Shown: positions 27,045-34,971 of the stretch, one piece after another
Layout of the letters: every line of letters starts with the position of its first letter
How positions within the stretch are numbered: the first letter of the stretch is position 1
Source of the DNA: Prosthecobacter sp.
Lineage (GTDB): Bacteria > Verrucomicrobiota > Verrucomicrobiia > Verrucomicrobiales > Verrucomicrobiaceae
DNA: 64,000 nucleotides
NCBI GenBank assembly: GCA_021733925.1
Contig: JAIPJY010000001.1
Location: 186,001 to 250,000 of the forward strand
Direction: 5' to 3'
The notes under the pieces: model-generated
The model's database searches: none
The model's input: the letters and a program-made list of their open reading frames with translations, nothing else
What the model was told of the DNA's origin: nothing
Position numbers and translations under genes: made by a program

Positions 27045-27911
27045 ATGCCTGAGCAACGCACCGTCACCGTAGCCTCCGAACTCCTGCCCTTTCTTTTCGA
27101 GAGCTGGCCGGACATGAAGCGCACGCGCCTCAAGCAGTGGCTCAAATACGGGAGCGTCCGGGTCAATGACCACGCCGTGACCCGCCACGACCACAAACTC
27201 AAACCCGGCGACAAGATCACCATCAAGGTGGAACGCGCCCCACGTGCCGACGTGAAGCCCATGCCCGCCGGTCTCAGCATCGTCTATGAAGACGAGGCCA
27301 TCATTGTGCTGAACAAAGGCGCCGGCTGGCTCACCGTGGCCACGGATTCCGGCAGTGGTCGCACCGCCTATGCCGCACTCACCGACCATGTGCGCGGCAC
27401 CGATGTCCGCAATCGCGTCTGGATTGTCCACCGCCTGGACCGCGACACCTCTGGCCTCATCGTCTTCGCCAAGACCGAGCCCTTCAAGCGCATCCTGCAG
27501 CAGAACTGGCACCTTTTTGAAAAAACCTACCTGGCCATCACCGAAGGCGTCATCAAGCGCGATTCCGGCACTCTGCGCTGCCATCTCAATGAAGAATTCT
27601 CCCTCCGCGTCCGCAGCGTCCCGCCGGATGAAGACACCCGCGAGGCCATCACCCACTTCAAGGTTCTCAAGCGCACCCACCACACCACGCTTGTCGAGTT
27701 GAAGCTCGAAACCGGCCGCCGCCATCAGATCCGTGTCCACCTTTCAGACATGGGCCACCCCATCATCGGAGACAAGCCCTACGGTGCCACCACCGATCCC
27801 GCTCGACGCCTCGGCCTCCACTCCAGCGAGCTCCACTTCATCCATCCCGCGACCGAGGAAAAAATGGACTTCGTTCTCCCGCTGCCGGATGCGCTGGCAA
27901 AGCTGGTGTAA
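27045..27911 (+). CDS. RluA/RluD-family RNA pseudouridine synthase
   Basis: A 288-residue enzyme that isomerises uridine to pseudouridine in rRNA or tRNA. It has an N-terminal S4 RNA-binding domain (RTRLKQWLKYGSVRVNDHAV, about 26-60), then the catalytic motif VHRLDRDTSGLIVFAK with catalytic Asp132, and the KTYLAITEG and LELKTGRRHQIRVHL-type (VELKLETGRRHQIRVHLSDM) segments of the RluA group. Which positions it modifies cannot be told. Length is close to RluD (326) but shorter. It is divergent from the cytochrome gene, with 84 bp between the starts. Confidence 0.93.
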   Translation: MPEQRTVTVASELLPFLFESWPDMKRTRLKQWLKYGSVRVNDHAVTRHDHKLKPGDKITIKVERAPRADVKPMPAGLSIVYEDEAIIVLNKGAGWLTVATDSGSGRTAYAALTDHVRGTDVRNRVWIVHRLDRDTSGLIVFAKTEPFKRILQQNWHLFEKTYLAITEGVIKRDSGTLRCHLNEEFSLRVRSVPPDEDTREAITHFKVLKRTHHTTLVELKLETGRRHQIRVHLSDMGHPIIGDKPYGATTDPARRLGLHSSELHFIHPATEEKMDFVLPLPDALAKLV

Positions 27912-28166
27912 TGCCTGCCGCCAGCAGTGCTTACGAGTTTAACGTGGATCACGCTTTCTCGTGGTGTCTCAGCTTTTTTGCAGTCGAAAAGACCGGGGCA
28001 GTGGCGTATGCTAAGGTCTCCCTCCGCCCCCGCCAAGACACATGTCTGGTAAAAAAACCTCGTTGATTTGAAAGCCGCCTCTACCCCAGCTGCCGCCTCC
28101 CGTTTTTCATTTTCATTCACCTCGCCTCAGACATCAGCGTCGTTGCTGCTTCGTCTGCCTGCGCGG
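27912..28166. other. Spacer upstream of the PEP-CTERM protein; possible upstream mini-ORF
   Basis: This stretch holds no clear gene. A 9-codon frame ATG 28042 to TGA 28069-28071 (MSGKKTSLI) ends one base into the TTG that begins the longest reading frame of the beta-strand-repeat gene. The segment 28068-28166 is in the frame of the big gene and may be untranslated if ATG 28167 is used. I see no convincing promoter or ribosome-binding site. Confidence 0.3.
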
Positions 28167-31100
28167 ATGACTGTGTGCCTGCCTTGGATCATCTGTTTTC
28201 TGACATTGGCATGCTTCAATACCAGCCTGCCTGCCGCCAATGACCTCTACTGGGACACCAATGGCACCGCCGACGGCTCCGGTGCCGCCACAGGCACCTG
28301 GGGCACCAGCCTGTTCTGGAACACCGACTCGGCCGGCATTACCAACACTTTCCAGAGCACCACCGACGGCACCAACGGCCTGCACTTTTCCGCAGGCACC
28401 AACGGAACTCTCGGGACCATCACTGTCAGCGGCGCACAGTCCGCCAACGGCTTATACTTTGAGGAAGGTGCAGTCACCCTCAGTGGTGGCACTTCCATCA
28501 CGCTCAGCAATGGTGCCATCATTAACAATACCACCGGCGGGATCCCCACGATCTCCACCGCGCTGATCGCCACCGGCACCGTCACCCTCACAGGTACGCG
28601 CATCTGGCTGAACAACTCATCCTTTGCCGGCGGCGGCACACTCGAGGTCAGTACCTCCAATGCAACTCTGCTGGAAAATAGCGGTGCCTTGAACGGTCTC
28701 GCCACCATCAACATCAACAGCGGCGGTCTCGACATCCGGCAAAACACCGGCGGCAACACAAATTACAACTACGCCTCCGGCACCACGTTGAATTTCGTCA
28801 ACTCAAGCGGCCTCAACACCAATTTCTCTCAGGACGTCAACTGGCAGGGAAACATCACCATCGCCAGCAGCAAGACTGCCACTCTCAGCGCGTTCAATGC
28901 CAGCAGCGCCTTAACCATCAGCGGGAACATTTCCGGTGCTGGCGGTGTGACGATCGGCGGGTCGGGTGCCATGGTGTTCTCAGGAACAAACACCTATGCA
29001 GGAACCACGTCAGTCAATGGGGCAGTCCTCCGGATCACGGGCGGTTCCGCCATTGCGGACACTGGGCTCGTAGCCATGAGCACCGGGTCATCCACCAACA
29101 CCCTGGATGTACAGACCAGTGAAATCATCGGTGCGCTGAGCGGCGGCACTGTCCTCTATAGCGTGGTGAATCTTACCGCTGGCCAGACGCTGACCCTCTC
29201 CTCCGGCACGGCGTCCTACAGCGGTACCTTCACCGGCAGTGGCAGGCTGACTGTGGCGGGGGCCATCCAAACCTTGGCCAGCGCAGTCACCCTCACTGAT
29301 GTCAGCGTCACCAGCGGTAAATTGACGCTTTCTGCCGCCAACACCATCACCAACGGTCTCATCCTCAGTGGTGGCACCGTGCTGTTGCTCGATGCCGGCT
29401 CCGCAGGCAGCAGCGCCATTCAGTCCAGTGGCGGCACTCTTCAGGTCGGCGTGGCGCGTGGCAGTTCACTCTCCTTGGCCAATGCGATCACCGTTTCTGC
29501 GGGCACCCGCACCTATCTTTCTCCGCAAATCAATGGCGGCAGTTCCGGCACGGCCACCATCAATTTTAGTGGTACGCTCACTGTCAATGCAGGTGGCATC
29601 CTGACACTCGGAGTCCCCGGCAGCAATGCAGTCTACGGCACCGCCAATGGTGCGCTTGTCTTTGGCACGGCCGCCACCTCCGGCACCAAGTTTCAGCTCA
29701 ACGGCAACAACTTCACCGTCACCGGATTAAGCACGGACGCCGCCACGCCTGGCTCCACCACCGTTGAAAACGGCTCCACCACTGCCGCCACTCTCACCAT
29801 CGCCCTCGCTACCAGCATCTCCAACACCTATGCTGGCACCTTGCGCAATGGCGGCACAGGCACCCTGGCCCTCACCCTCAATGGCGCGGCAGACTCAGTG
29901 CTCACTCTTTCGGGAGCCAACACCTTCACCGGGGTCACCACCGTCACCTCAGGCAGTCTCGTCCTGGCCAATAGTCTGGCCTTGCAGGGCAGCACCGTCA
30001 CCACGGGTGGCACGGGCCTCGTGTTCGATTCATCCGTCGCCAGCCACACCTTCACCTTCGGCGGCCTTAGCGGCACCACCGACCTCGCGCTCACTGACAA
30101 CGCTTCCAACGCCGTGACACTCATCATTGGAAACAACGGCACTACACAAACCTATTCGGGTGTCCTGAGTGGAGGCGGTGGTCTCACCAAGGTTGGCGCA
30201 GGAATTCAGACATTCAGCACCGCCCAGACTTACACGGGGGCAACAACGGTCAATGTCGGCACTTTGAAGATTCTCTTCGGCAGTGATCCACCGTCCAGCA
30301 ACATCATCGACCCCGGCTCTGCGCTCATCCTCGGAGGCGGCACCTTTTTGCAGGTGCAGACCACGTCAGGGCCAAACACCCAGACTCTGAACGGATTGAC
30401 CATTCGCGCAGGATCATCCGTGGTGAATCAAACCCGCGTGGGGGGAGGCTCAATGCTCCTCACCCTCGGCTCAGTGACGCGTGAAACCGGTGGCACCGCA
30501 GCCTTCAGCGCCAACGGCGGTGGTGCTTCCGGCCTTGCTGCCACAGGAACGAACACCGCCTCCGGCATCATCGGCGGCTATGCCACTTACCTGAGCATCC
30601 TGAACACGAACGGGGGGGCCACCTACAGCAACACCACGGACTGGGCCACCTTCAGTGGGGGCAAGATCGTCTACCTTTCCGCCGGCGCTTACTCCAATAC
30701 CGCCGCCACCACCGCGTCTACCAATCTCGACCTCACCTCCAGCCTCACCCTCAACGCCAACGTCACCGTCGGCAGCATCCGGTTCAACAGCGCCATCGCC
30801 ACCCCGACGCTCACCCTCAACGGCGCCCACATCATCGACAGCGGCGGTATTCTCATCACCCCAATCGTCGCCGGCAACGCCACCCGCATCACCGGCGGCT
30901 CTATCACCTCTGGCAACGGCCAGGACATCATCATCATCCAAAACAACACCACTGCTGCCCTCACCGTGGACGCCACCCTGACCGGTGGAGTCGGCCTTAC
31001 CAAAAGCGGTGGCGGCCAGTTGATTCTCTCTGGCACCAATGACTACACCGGTGCCACGTATCTCAACGGTGGCATCACCAGCATCAGCAGCAATGCCAAC

Positions 31101-31985
31101 TTGGGTTCCGTCGCCACCGGCTCCGCGGTGAACCTCAATGGCGGCACCCTCTCCGCCACTGCCTCGGTAACGCTCGACAACGGCGGCAGCGCCCAGCGCA
31201 ACATCACCCTCGGCAGCAACGGCGGCACTCTCGATGTCGCCACCGGCCAGACTATGACCGTCAGTGGCTCAATCAGTGGAGACGGCACTTTGAACAAGAC
31301 CGGCGCAGGCACCCTCGTGCTCAGCGGCACCAGCACACAAACAGGCACCACCACCGTCACAGCAGGCAATCTTCAAGTGGGTACCTCCAGCAGCGGCCAG
31401 ACAGGGACTGGCCAGGTCGTTCTCAATGGTGCCGACGCACTGCTTTCCGGCACCGGCCAGGTTCTAGGCACCACCACCGTCACTCAAGGCACCGTCCGTC
31501 CCGGCGACTCTGGCGGCACGGCAGTCGGGACCCTGACCACCGGGGAGCTCATTTTCACCCCGGTCACCTCCACGACGGTGATCGAACTCCAGATCACGGG
31601 TTCCACCGGTACGTCCAACCTCGCCTCTGATAAAATCATCATGGGTGGCGCACTCACCCTGAACGGCAACAGCAACATCGTGGTGAATGGAGACACCTAC
31701 AATCCCACCCTCGGCGACACCTTCGTGCTGCTGGACTGGAACACGGTGCTCGACACCGGCACGACTTCCATTTTCAGCACCGGCACCGACAACCGCACGG
31801 GGGCTAACATCGGCAACGAAGGCAACCTCGATCTGCCCGACCTCAGCACCTATGGCCTCACCTGGCAGATTCTCGACTTCAGCGGCAGCGGATCGTTGAC
31901 CCTGGTCATCATTCCTGAACCCGCCCGTGCCTTCCTCCTGCTGCTGGGAATCCTGCCTCTCTGTTTGCGCCGTCGGCGGGCATAA
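28068..31985 (+). CDS. Giant exported autotransporter-type beta-strand-repeat protein with PEP-CTERM tail
   Basis: Up to 1305 residues of low-complexity Gly/Thr/Ser/Asn sequence with many repeats of the form SGxNTYTGxTTVxxGxLxxG, the autotransporter-associated beta-strand repeat typical of Verrucomicrobia surface proteins (for example VFSGTNTYAGTTSVNG, LVLSGTSTQTGTTTVTAGNL). A hydrophobic leader starts near residue 34 (MTVCLPWIICFLTLACF), so ATG 28167 may be the true start rather than the TTG at 28068. The last 23 residues are a PEP-CTERM sorting signal: PEP (from 1283), hydrophobic LLLLGILPLCL, then RRRRA. Probably exported and processed by the exosortase encoded at 44422. No catalytic domain seen. 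Confidence 0.88.
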   Translation: MKAASTPAAASRFSFSFTSPQTSASLLLRLPARMTVCLPWIICFLTLACFNTSLPAANDLYWDTNGTADGSGAATGTWGTSLFWNTDSAGITNTFQSTTDGTNGLHFSAGTNGTLGTITVSGAQSANGLYFEEGAVTLSGGTSITLSNGAIINNTTGGIPTISTALIATGTVTLTGTRIWLNNSSFAGGGTLEVSTSNATLLENSGALNGLATININSGGLDIRQNTGGNTNYNYASGTTLNFVNSSGLNTNFSQDVNWQGNITIASSKTATLSAFNASSALTISGNISGAGGVTIGGSGAMVFSGTNTYAGTTSVNGAVLRITGGSAIADTGLVAMSTGSSTNTLDVQTSEIIGALSGGTVLYSVVNLTAGQTLTLSSGTASYSGTFTGSGRLTVAGAIQTLASAVTLTDVSVTSGKLTLSAANTITNGLILSGGTVLLLDAGSAGSSAIQSSGGTLQVGVARGSSLSLANAITVSAGTRTYLSPQINGGSSGTATINFSGTLTVNAGGILTLGVPGSNAVYGTANGALVFGTAATSGTKFQLNGNNFTVTGLSTDAATPGSTTVENGSTTAATLTIALATSISNTYAGTLRNGGTGTLALTLNGAADSVLTLSGANTFTGVTTVTSGSLVLANSLALQGSTVTTGGTGLVFDSSVASHTFTFGGLSGTTDLALTDNASNAVTLIIGNNGTTQTYSGVLSGGGGLTKVGAGIQTFSTAQTYTGATTVNVGTLKILFGSDPPSSNIIDPGSALILGGGTFLQVQTTSGPNTQTLNGLTIRAGSSVVNQTRVGGGSMLLTLGSVTRETGGTAAFSANGGGASGLAATGTNTASGIIGGYATYLSILNTNGGATYSNTTDWATFSGGKIVYLSAGAYSNTAATTASTNLDLTSSLTLNANVTVGSIRFNSAIATPTLTLNGAHIIDSGGILITPIVAGNATRITGGSITSGNGQDIIIIQNNTTAALTVDATLTGGVGLTKSGGGQLILSGTNDYTGATYLNGGITSISSNANLGSVATGSAVNLNGGTLSATASVTLDNGGSAQRNITLGSNGGTLDVATGQTMTVSGSISGDGTLNKTGAGTLVLSGTSTQTGTTTVTAGNLQVGTSSSGQTGTGQVVLNGADALLSGTGQVLGTTTVTQGTVRPGDSGGTAVGTLTTGELIFTPVTSTTVIELQITGSTGTSNLASDKIIMGGALTLNGNSNIVVNGDTYNPTLGDTFVLLDWNTVLDTGTTSIFSTGTDNRTGANIGNEGNLDLPDLSTYGLTWQILDFSGSGSLTLVIIPEPARAFLLLLGILPLCLRRRRA

Positions 31986-32054
31986 ACAGCTGCATTTTCG
32001 CTGCTGCCCCCGGCGAATGTCCTCTAGGTGACGATTTTGCAGGAGAAAAACTGC

Positions 32055-32082
32055 TTGCCGTGGCAGGGGATGCCGGTAACAT
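32055..32082 (+). promoter_or_regulatory. Possible sigma-70-type promoter for rpsB-tsf
   Basis: TTGCCG at 32055-32060 and TAACAT at 32077-32082 are separated by 16 bp and match the -35 and -10 consensus at 4 of 6 positions each. They lie about 135 bp before rpsB, upstream of the leader hairpins. The match is modest and could be chance. Confidence 0.3.
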
Positions 32083-32119
32083 CGCGCCCCTTTTGCCGGG
32101 CCATGTTGGTCAGGCCAAA

Positions 32120-32185
32120 GGGTTCAACCCGAAGCCCGTTCGACCGGATCAGCCCTTGTGGCTGAGCGTTTTGCCCCCCAAAACG
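32120..32185 (+). promoter_or_regulatory. Structured leader of rpsB (consecutive hairpins)
   Basis: Between the candidate promoter and the rpsB start there are three closely spaced inverted repeats: GGGTT/AACCC at 32120-32130, TCAGCC/GGCTGA at 32149-32165 (5-nt loop), and CGTTTTG/CAAAACG at 32167-32185 with a five-C loop. Their density over 65 bp is higher than elsewhere in the window. rpsB leaders are autoregulated by S2 in gammaproteobacteria; an analogous element here is inference only. Confidence 0.45.
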
Positions 32186-32216
32186 TGCGGAAGACAGGCA
32201 CCTTATAACCAAATAC

Positions 32217-32909
32217 ATGTCAACACAGATCCTCGCCGAACTCGTCGAAGCCGGTGTCCATTTCGGACATCAAACCAAGCGCTGGAACCCCAAGATGAAG
32301 AATTTCATCATGGGCACCAAAAACCAGATTCACATCCTCAACATCGAGGAAACCGTCAAGCAGATCGACACTGCCGCTGAATTCCTGGCCGACCTCGCTC
32401 GCCGCGGCAAAAAAATCCTCTTCGTCGGCTGCAAACGCCAGGCTCAGGAAGCCGTGAAGCAGGCCTCCGAAGCTTGCGGTCAGTTCTACGTCAATCATCG
32501 CTGGCTGGGCGGCACGCTCACCAACATGGAGACGATCAAGAAGAGCATCGCCCGTCTCAACTACCTCGAAGAAATCGAGAGCAAGCCTGAGTTCAAGCTC
32601 ATGTCCAAGAAGGAACTCGCCGGCCTCAACCGCGAGCGTATCAAGCTCGAGCGCAATCTTCGCGGCATCCGTCACATGGGCAAAATCCCTGACGCCGTCG
32701 TCATCGTTGACTCCGCTCGCGAGCACATCGCCGTCCATGAGTCCCGCCGTCTGAAGATCCCGATCGTCGCCCTTGTGGACACGAACGCCGACCCAAACAT
32801 CATCGACTACCCAATCGCCGCCAACGACGACGCCATCCGCTCCATCCGCATCATCCTGCAGAAGCTGATCGACCCCGTCATCGTCGCCACCGCCGAAGCC
32901 AAGCAGTAA
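32217..32909 (+). CDS. rpsB: 30S ribosomal protein S2
   Basis: A 230-residue S2 protein of normal length. Signatures are ELVEAGVHFGHQTKRWNPKM at the N-terminus, FVGCKRQAQEAVKQASEACG, FYVNHRWLGGTLTNMETIKK, IVDSAREHIAVHESRRLKIP and VDTNADPNIIDYPIAANDDA. S2 binds the small subunit and is encoded next to EF-Ts in most bacteria, as here (24 bp before tsf). The AUG at 32217 has no strong Shine-Dalgarno sequence. Confidence 0.98.
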   Translation: MSTQILAELVEAGVHFGHQTKRWNPKMKNFIMGTKNQIHILNIEETVKQIDTAAEFLADLARRGKKILFVGCKRQAQEAVKQASEACGQFYVNHRWLGGTLTNMETIKKSIARLNYLEEIESKPEFKLMSKKELAGLNRERIKLERNLRGIRHMGKIPDAVVIVDSAREHIAVHESRRLKIPIVALVDTNADPNIIDYPIAANDDAIRSIRIILQKLIDPVIVATAEAKQ

Positions 32910-32933
32910 CCCATTTCACCCCCCAACCGACAC

Positions 32934-33530
32934 ATGGCTGAAATCTCCGCTAAACTCGTCATGACCCTGCGTGAAAAGACCAACGCAGGCATGATGGAAT
33001 GCAAAAAAGCTCTCACGGAAGCCGCTGGCGACCTTGAGAAGGCTGAAACCATCCTCCGCAAAAGCGGCACCATCAAGGCCGAGAAAAAGGCCGACCGCCA
33101 GACCAAGGAAGGCATCATCGCCTCCTACATCCACATGGCAGGCCGCATCGGCGTGCTCATCGAAGTGAACTGCGAGACCGACTTCGTCGCCCGCAATGAC
33201 AACTTCCAGGCCATGGTGAAGGACATCTCCCTTCATATCGCCGCTTCGAACCCTCGCTACCTCCAGCGCGAAGATGTCCCTGCGGACCTCGTCGCCAAGG
33301 AGCGCGAGATCGGAGCCGAACTGTTCAAAGGCAAGCCTGCGAACATTGTGGACAAAATCGTCGACGGCAAAATGGAGAAATTCTATGCCGATAACTGCCT
33401 GCTCGAACAAGCCTTCATCAAAGATCCCGACCTCACCATCGCGAATCTGATCAAGGGCAAGATCACCGAGCTGGGCGAAAACCTCGTCGTGCGCCGCTTC
33501 GTGCGTTACGCCGTGGGTGAAGACCTCTAA
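32934..33530 (+). CDS. tsf: Elongation factor Ts (short form)
   Basis: A 198-residue nucleotide exchange factor for EF-Tu. The N-terminal UBA-like domain (ISAKLVMTLREKTNAGMMEC) is followed by the EF-Tu contact motif ETDFVARN (81-88) and ends LGENLVVRRFVRYAVGEDL. E. coli EF-Ts has about 283 residues; this protein lacks much of the second half, resembling the short EF-Ts of Thermus. Nothing suggests truncation by mutation because the C-terminal RRFVRY motif is present. It is the last gene of the rpsB-tsf operon and is followed by a clear terminator. Confidence 0.96.
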   Translation: MAEISAKLVMTLREKTNAGMMECKKALTEAAGDLEKAETILRKSGTIKAEKKADRQTKEGIIASYIHMAGRIGVLIEVNCETDFVARNDNFQAMVKDISLHIAASNPRYLQREDVPADLVAKEREIGAELFKGKPANIVDKIVDGKMEKFYADNCLLEQAFIKDPDLTIANLIKGKITELGENLVVRRFVRYAVGEDL

Positions 33531-33557
33531 GACGCTCGTTCGTTAACAAACTCACGA

Positions 33558-33585
33558 AAGGCGGTCGGCAACGACCGCCTTTTTT
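33558..33585 (+). terminator. Rho-independent terminator of rpsB-tsf
   Basis: AAGGCGGTCG (33558-33567), a GCAA loop and CGACCGCCTT (33572-33581) form a perfect 10-bp GC-rich stem followed by a T run. It lies 27 bp after the tsf stop. Confidence 0.95.
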
Positions 33586-33906
33586 CTTGTTCGCGTAGCA
33601 AACCCAAGAGGATCGCAAAGGTATTTCATGAAGGATTGCCAGATATTTAGCTTTGCCAAAATACTCAATCCATGCAAAATTTCCGTAATTGGCATATTTG
33701 CTATGCGTGGATTCCCACAAATTGGCCTCACATGCCTGCGTCCTGTGCGCACCCCAATCCCATCGACCTCCGGTGGTGCCTGAGTGATGGGCACCACGGG
33801 CGGCAGCTTGTCGCAGGGCGGAGAAATCGCATCTTCTCTGAACTTTCGGTTTCCTCCTTCGCCAGATTCCTCCATTCTGCGCGCCCGCTTTTTGCCCTCT
33901 TCTGCC
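33586..33906 (+). promoter_or_regulatory. AT-rich leader region of the DAHP synthase gene
   Basis: About 320 bp separate the tsf terminator from the DAHP synthase start. The first half (33600-33725) is clearly more AT-rich than the surrounding genome. It contains GGATTG...CAATCC (33633-33671 region), a GCATA/TATGC stem near 33692-33706, and a perfect 8-bp stem GTGGTGCC 33773-33780 with GGCACCAC 33790-33797 (9-nt loop, no following T run). An aromatic-rich short reading frame begins at 33672 (see separate entry). Together this looks like a regulatory leader for the first enzyme of aromatic amino acid synthesis. No T-box consensus is seen. Confidence 0.5.
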
Positions 33907-33929
33907 GTGAGCCAAACCCACCCCACTGA
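33672..33929 (+). CDS. Candidate aromatic-rich leader peptide upstream of DAHP synthase
   Basis: The frame starting ATG 33672 encodes up to 85 residues; the first 18 (MQNFRNWHICYAWIPTNW) include five aromatic residues, F4, W7, Y11, W13 and W18, far above the usual frequency. Leader peptides rich in Trp, Phe or Tyr codons control aromatic amino acid operons by ribosome stalling, so the location in front of DAHP synthase is suggestive. Against this, the frame is long for a leader peptide and continues 23 bp into the DAHP synthase gene, the later part shows no special composition, and no ribosome-binding site is evident. Confidence 0.4.
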   Translation: MQNFRNWHICYAWIPTNWPHMPASCAHPNPIDLRWCLSDGHHGRQLVAGRRNRIFSELSVSSFARFLHSARPLFALFCREPNPPH

Positions 33930-34971
33930 CGACCTTCGCGTCGCTGAAATCCTTCCTCTCATCCAGCCCGCTCTGCTCATGCACGAGTTCCGTCTGGGGG
34001 AGCTGGAATCCGCATTCATCGAAGACTCGCGCAAACGTGCCGAAGCCATCCTGACTTTGAAGGATGACCGCCTGCTCGTCGTCGTCGGCCCTTGCTCGAT
34101 TCACGACACCAAGTCGGCGCTCGAATACGCCCAGCACATCATTCAAGCACGCGAGAAATACGCTGCCGATCTTGAGATCGTAATGCGCGTCTATTTTGAA
34201 AAGCCGCGCACCACCGTCGGCTGGAAGGGTTTCATCAACGATCCGCATCTCGACGGCTCCTTCGACATCAATGGCGGCCTCCGTGGCGCGCGCGATCTCC
34301 TGATCAAGCTCACCAAGCGCGGCGTTCCTGCCGGTACAGAATTTCTCGACGTGATCACCCCGCAGTACATCGCCGATGTGGTCTCATGGGGTGCCATCGG
34401 CGCACGCACCACCGAAAGCCAGGTGCATCGCCAGCTCGCCTCCGGTCTGTCCATGCCAGTGGGTTTCAAAAACGGCACCGACGGCGGCATTCAAGTCGCG
34501 CTGGATGCCATCGAGGCCGCCAAAGGCCAGCACTGCTTCCTCTCGGTAACCAAGGACGGCGTCGCCGCCATCGTAAACACCAAGGGCAACAACGCCTGCC
34601 ACGTCATCCTGCGCGGTGGCAAAGCCGGCACGAATTTCGATGCGGCCTCCATCAAGACCGTCGCGGACCAGCTCACTTCGCGCGGTCTCCCCGCCAGTGT
34701 CATGGTGGATTGCAGCCACGGCAACAGCCTCAAGGACTACCGCAAGCAGCCCCTCGTCTCCACCTCTCTCTCCGAACAAATCGCCGCAGGCAGCAAAGCC
34801 ATCACTGGTGTCATGATCGAAAGCCATCTCGTCGAAGGCCGTCAGGACACCAAGCCCGGCCAGCCGCTCACCTACGGCCAGAGCATCACCGATGCCTGCG
34901 TCTCCTGGGAGACCACCACCGGAATGCTCGACGAACTCGCCGCCGCCGTCCGCGCACGTCGTAGCAAATGA
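33907..34971 (+). CDS. aroG: 3-deoxy-7-phosphoheptulonate synthase (DAHP synthase, class I)
   Basis: A 354-residue enzyme joining phosphoenolpyruvate and erythrose 4-phosphate in the first step of the shikimate pathway. Conserved segments are RLLVVVGPCSIHDTKSALEY, VIMRVYFEKPRTTVGWKG (here EIVMRVYFEKPRTTVGWKG), WGAIGARTTESQVHRQLASG, GFKNGTDGG and MVDCSHGNSLKDYRKQ. The GTG at 33907 gives an N-terminus (SQTHPTDDLRVAEI) that lines up with E. coli AroG (NDDLRIKEI) and the expected length; the open frame extends upstream to 33784 but that part is not family-like. AroF/G/H-type feedback specificity cannot be told. Overlaps the heptose kinase gene by 4 bp. Confidence 0.95.
   Translation: MSQTHPTDDLRVAEILPLIQPALLMHEFRLGELESAFIEDSRKRAEAILTLKDDRLLVVVGPCSIHDTKSALEYAQHIIQAREKYAADLEIVMRVYFEKPRTTVGWKGFINDPHLDGSFDINGGLRGARDLLIKLTKRGVPAGTEFLDVITPQYIADVVSWGAIGARTTESQVHRQLASGLSMPVGFKNGTDGGIQVALDAIEAAKGQHCFLSVTKDGVAAIVNTKGNNACHVILRGGKAGTNFDAASIKTVADQLTSRGLPASVMVDCSHGNSLKDYRKQPLVSTSLSEQIAAGSKAITGVMIESHLVEGRQDTKPGQPLTYGQSITDACVSWETTTGMLDELAAAVRARRSK

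Noticed and set aside
32120-32150. GGTTCAA...CCC sequence considered as part of a tRNA T-arm
   Set aside because: No acceptor, D or anticodon arm can be built around it.
33773-33797. GTGGTGCC/GGCACCAC stem as an intrinsic terminator or T-box antiterminator
   Set aside because: No T run follows, so it is not a standard terminator, and the conserved T-box sequence is not present.
33463-34248. 261-codon minus-strand frame across the tsf terminator and DAHP synthase leader
   Set aside because: It would run through a clear terminator hairpin and is antisense to tsf and DAHP synthase; no domain seen.
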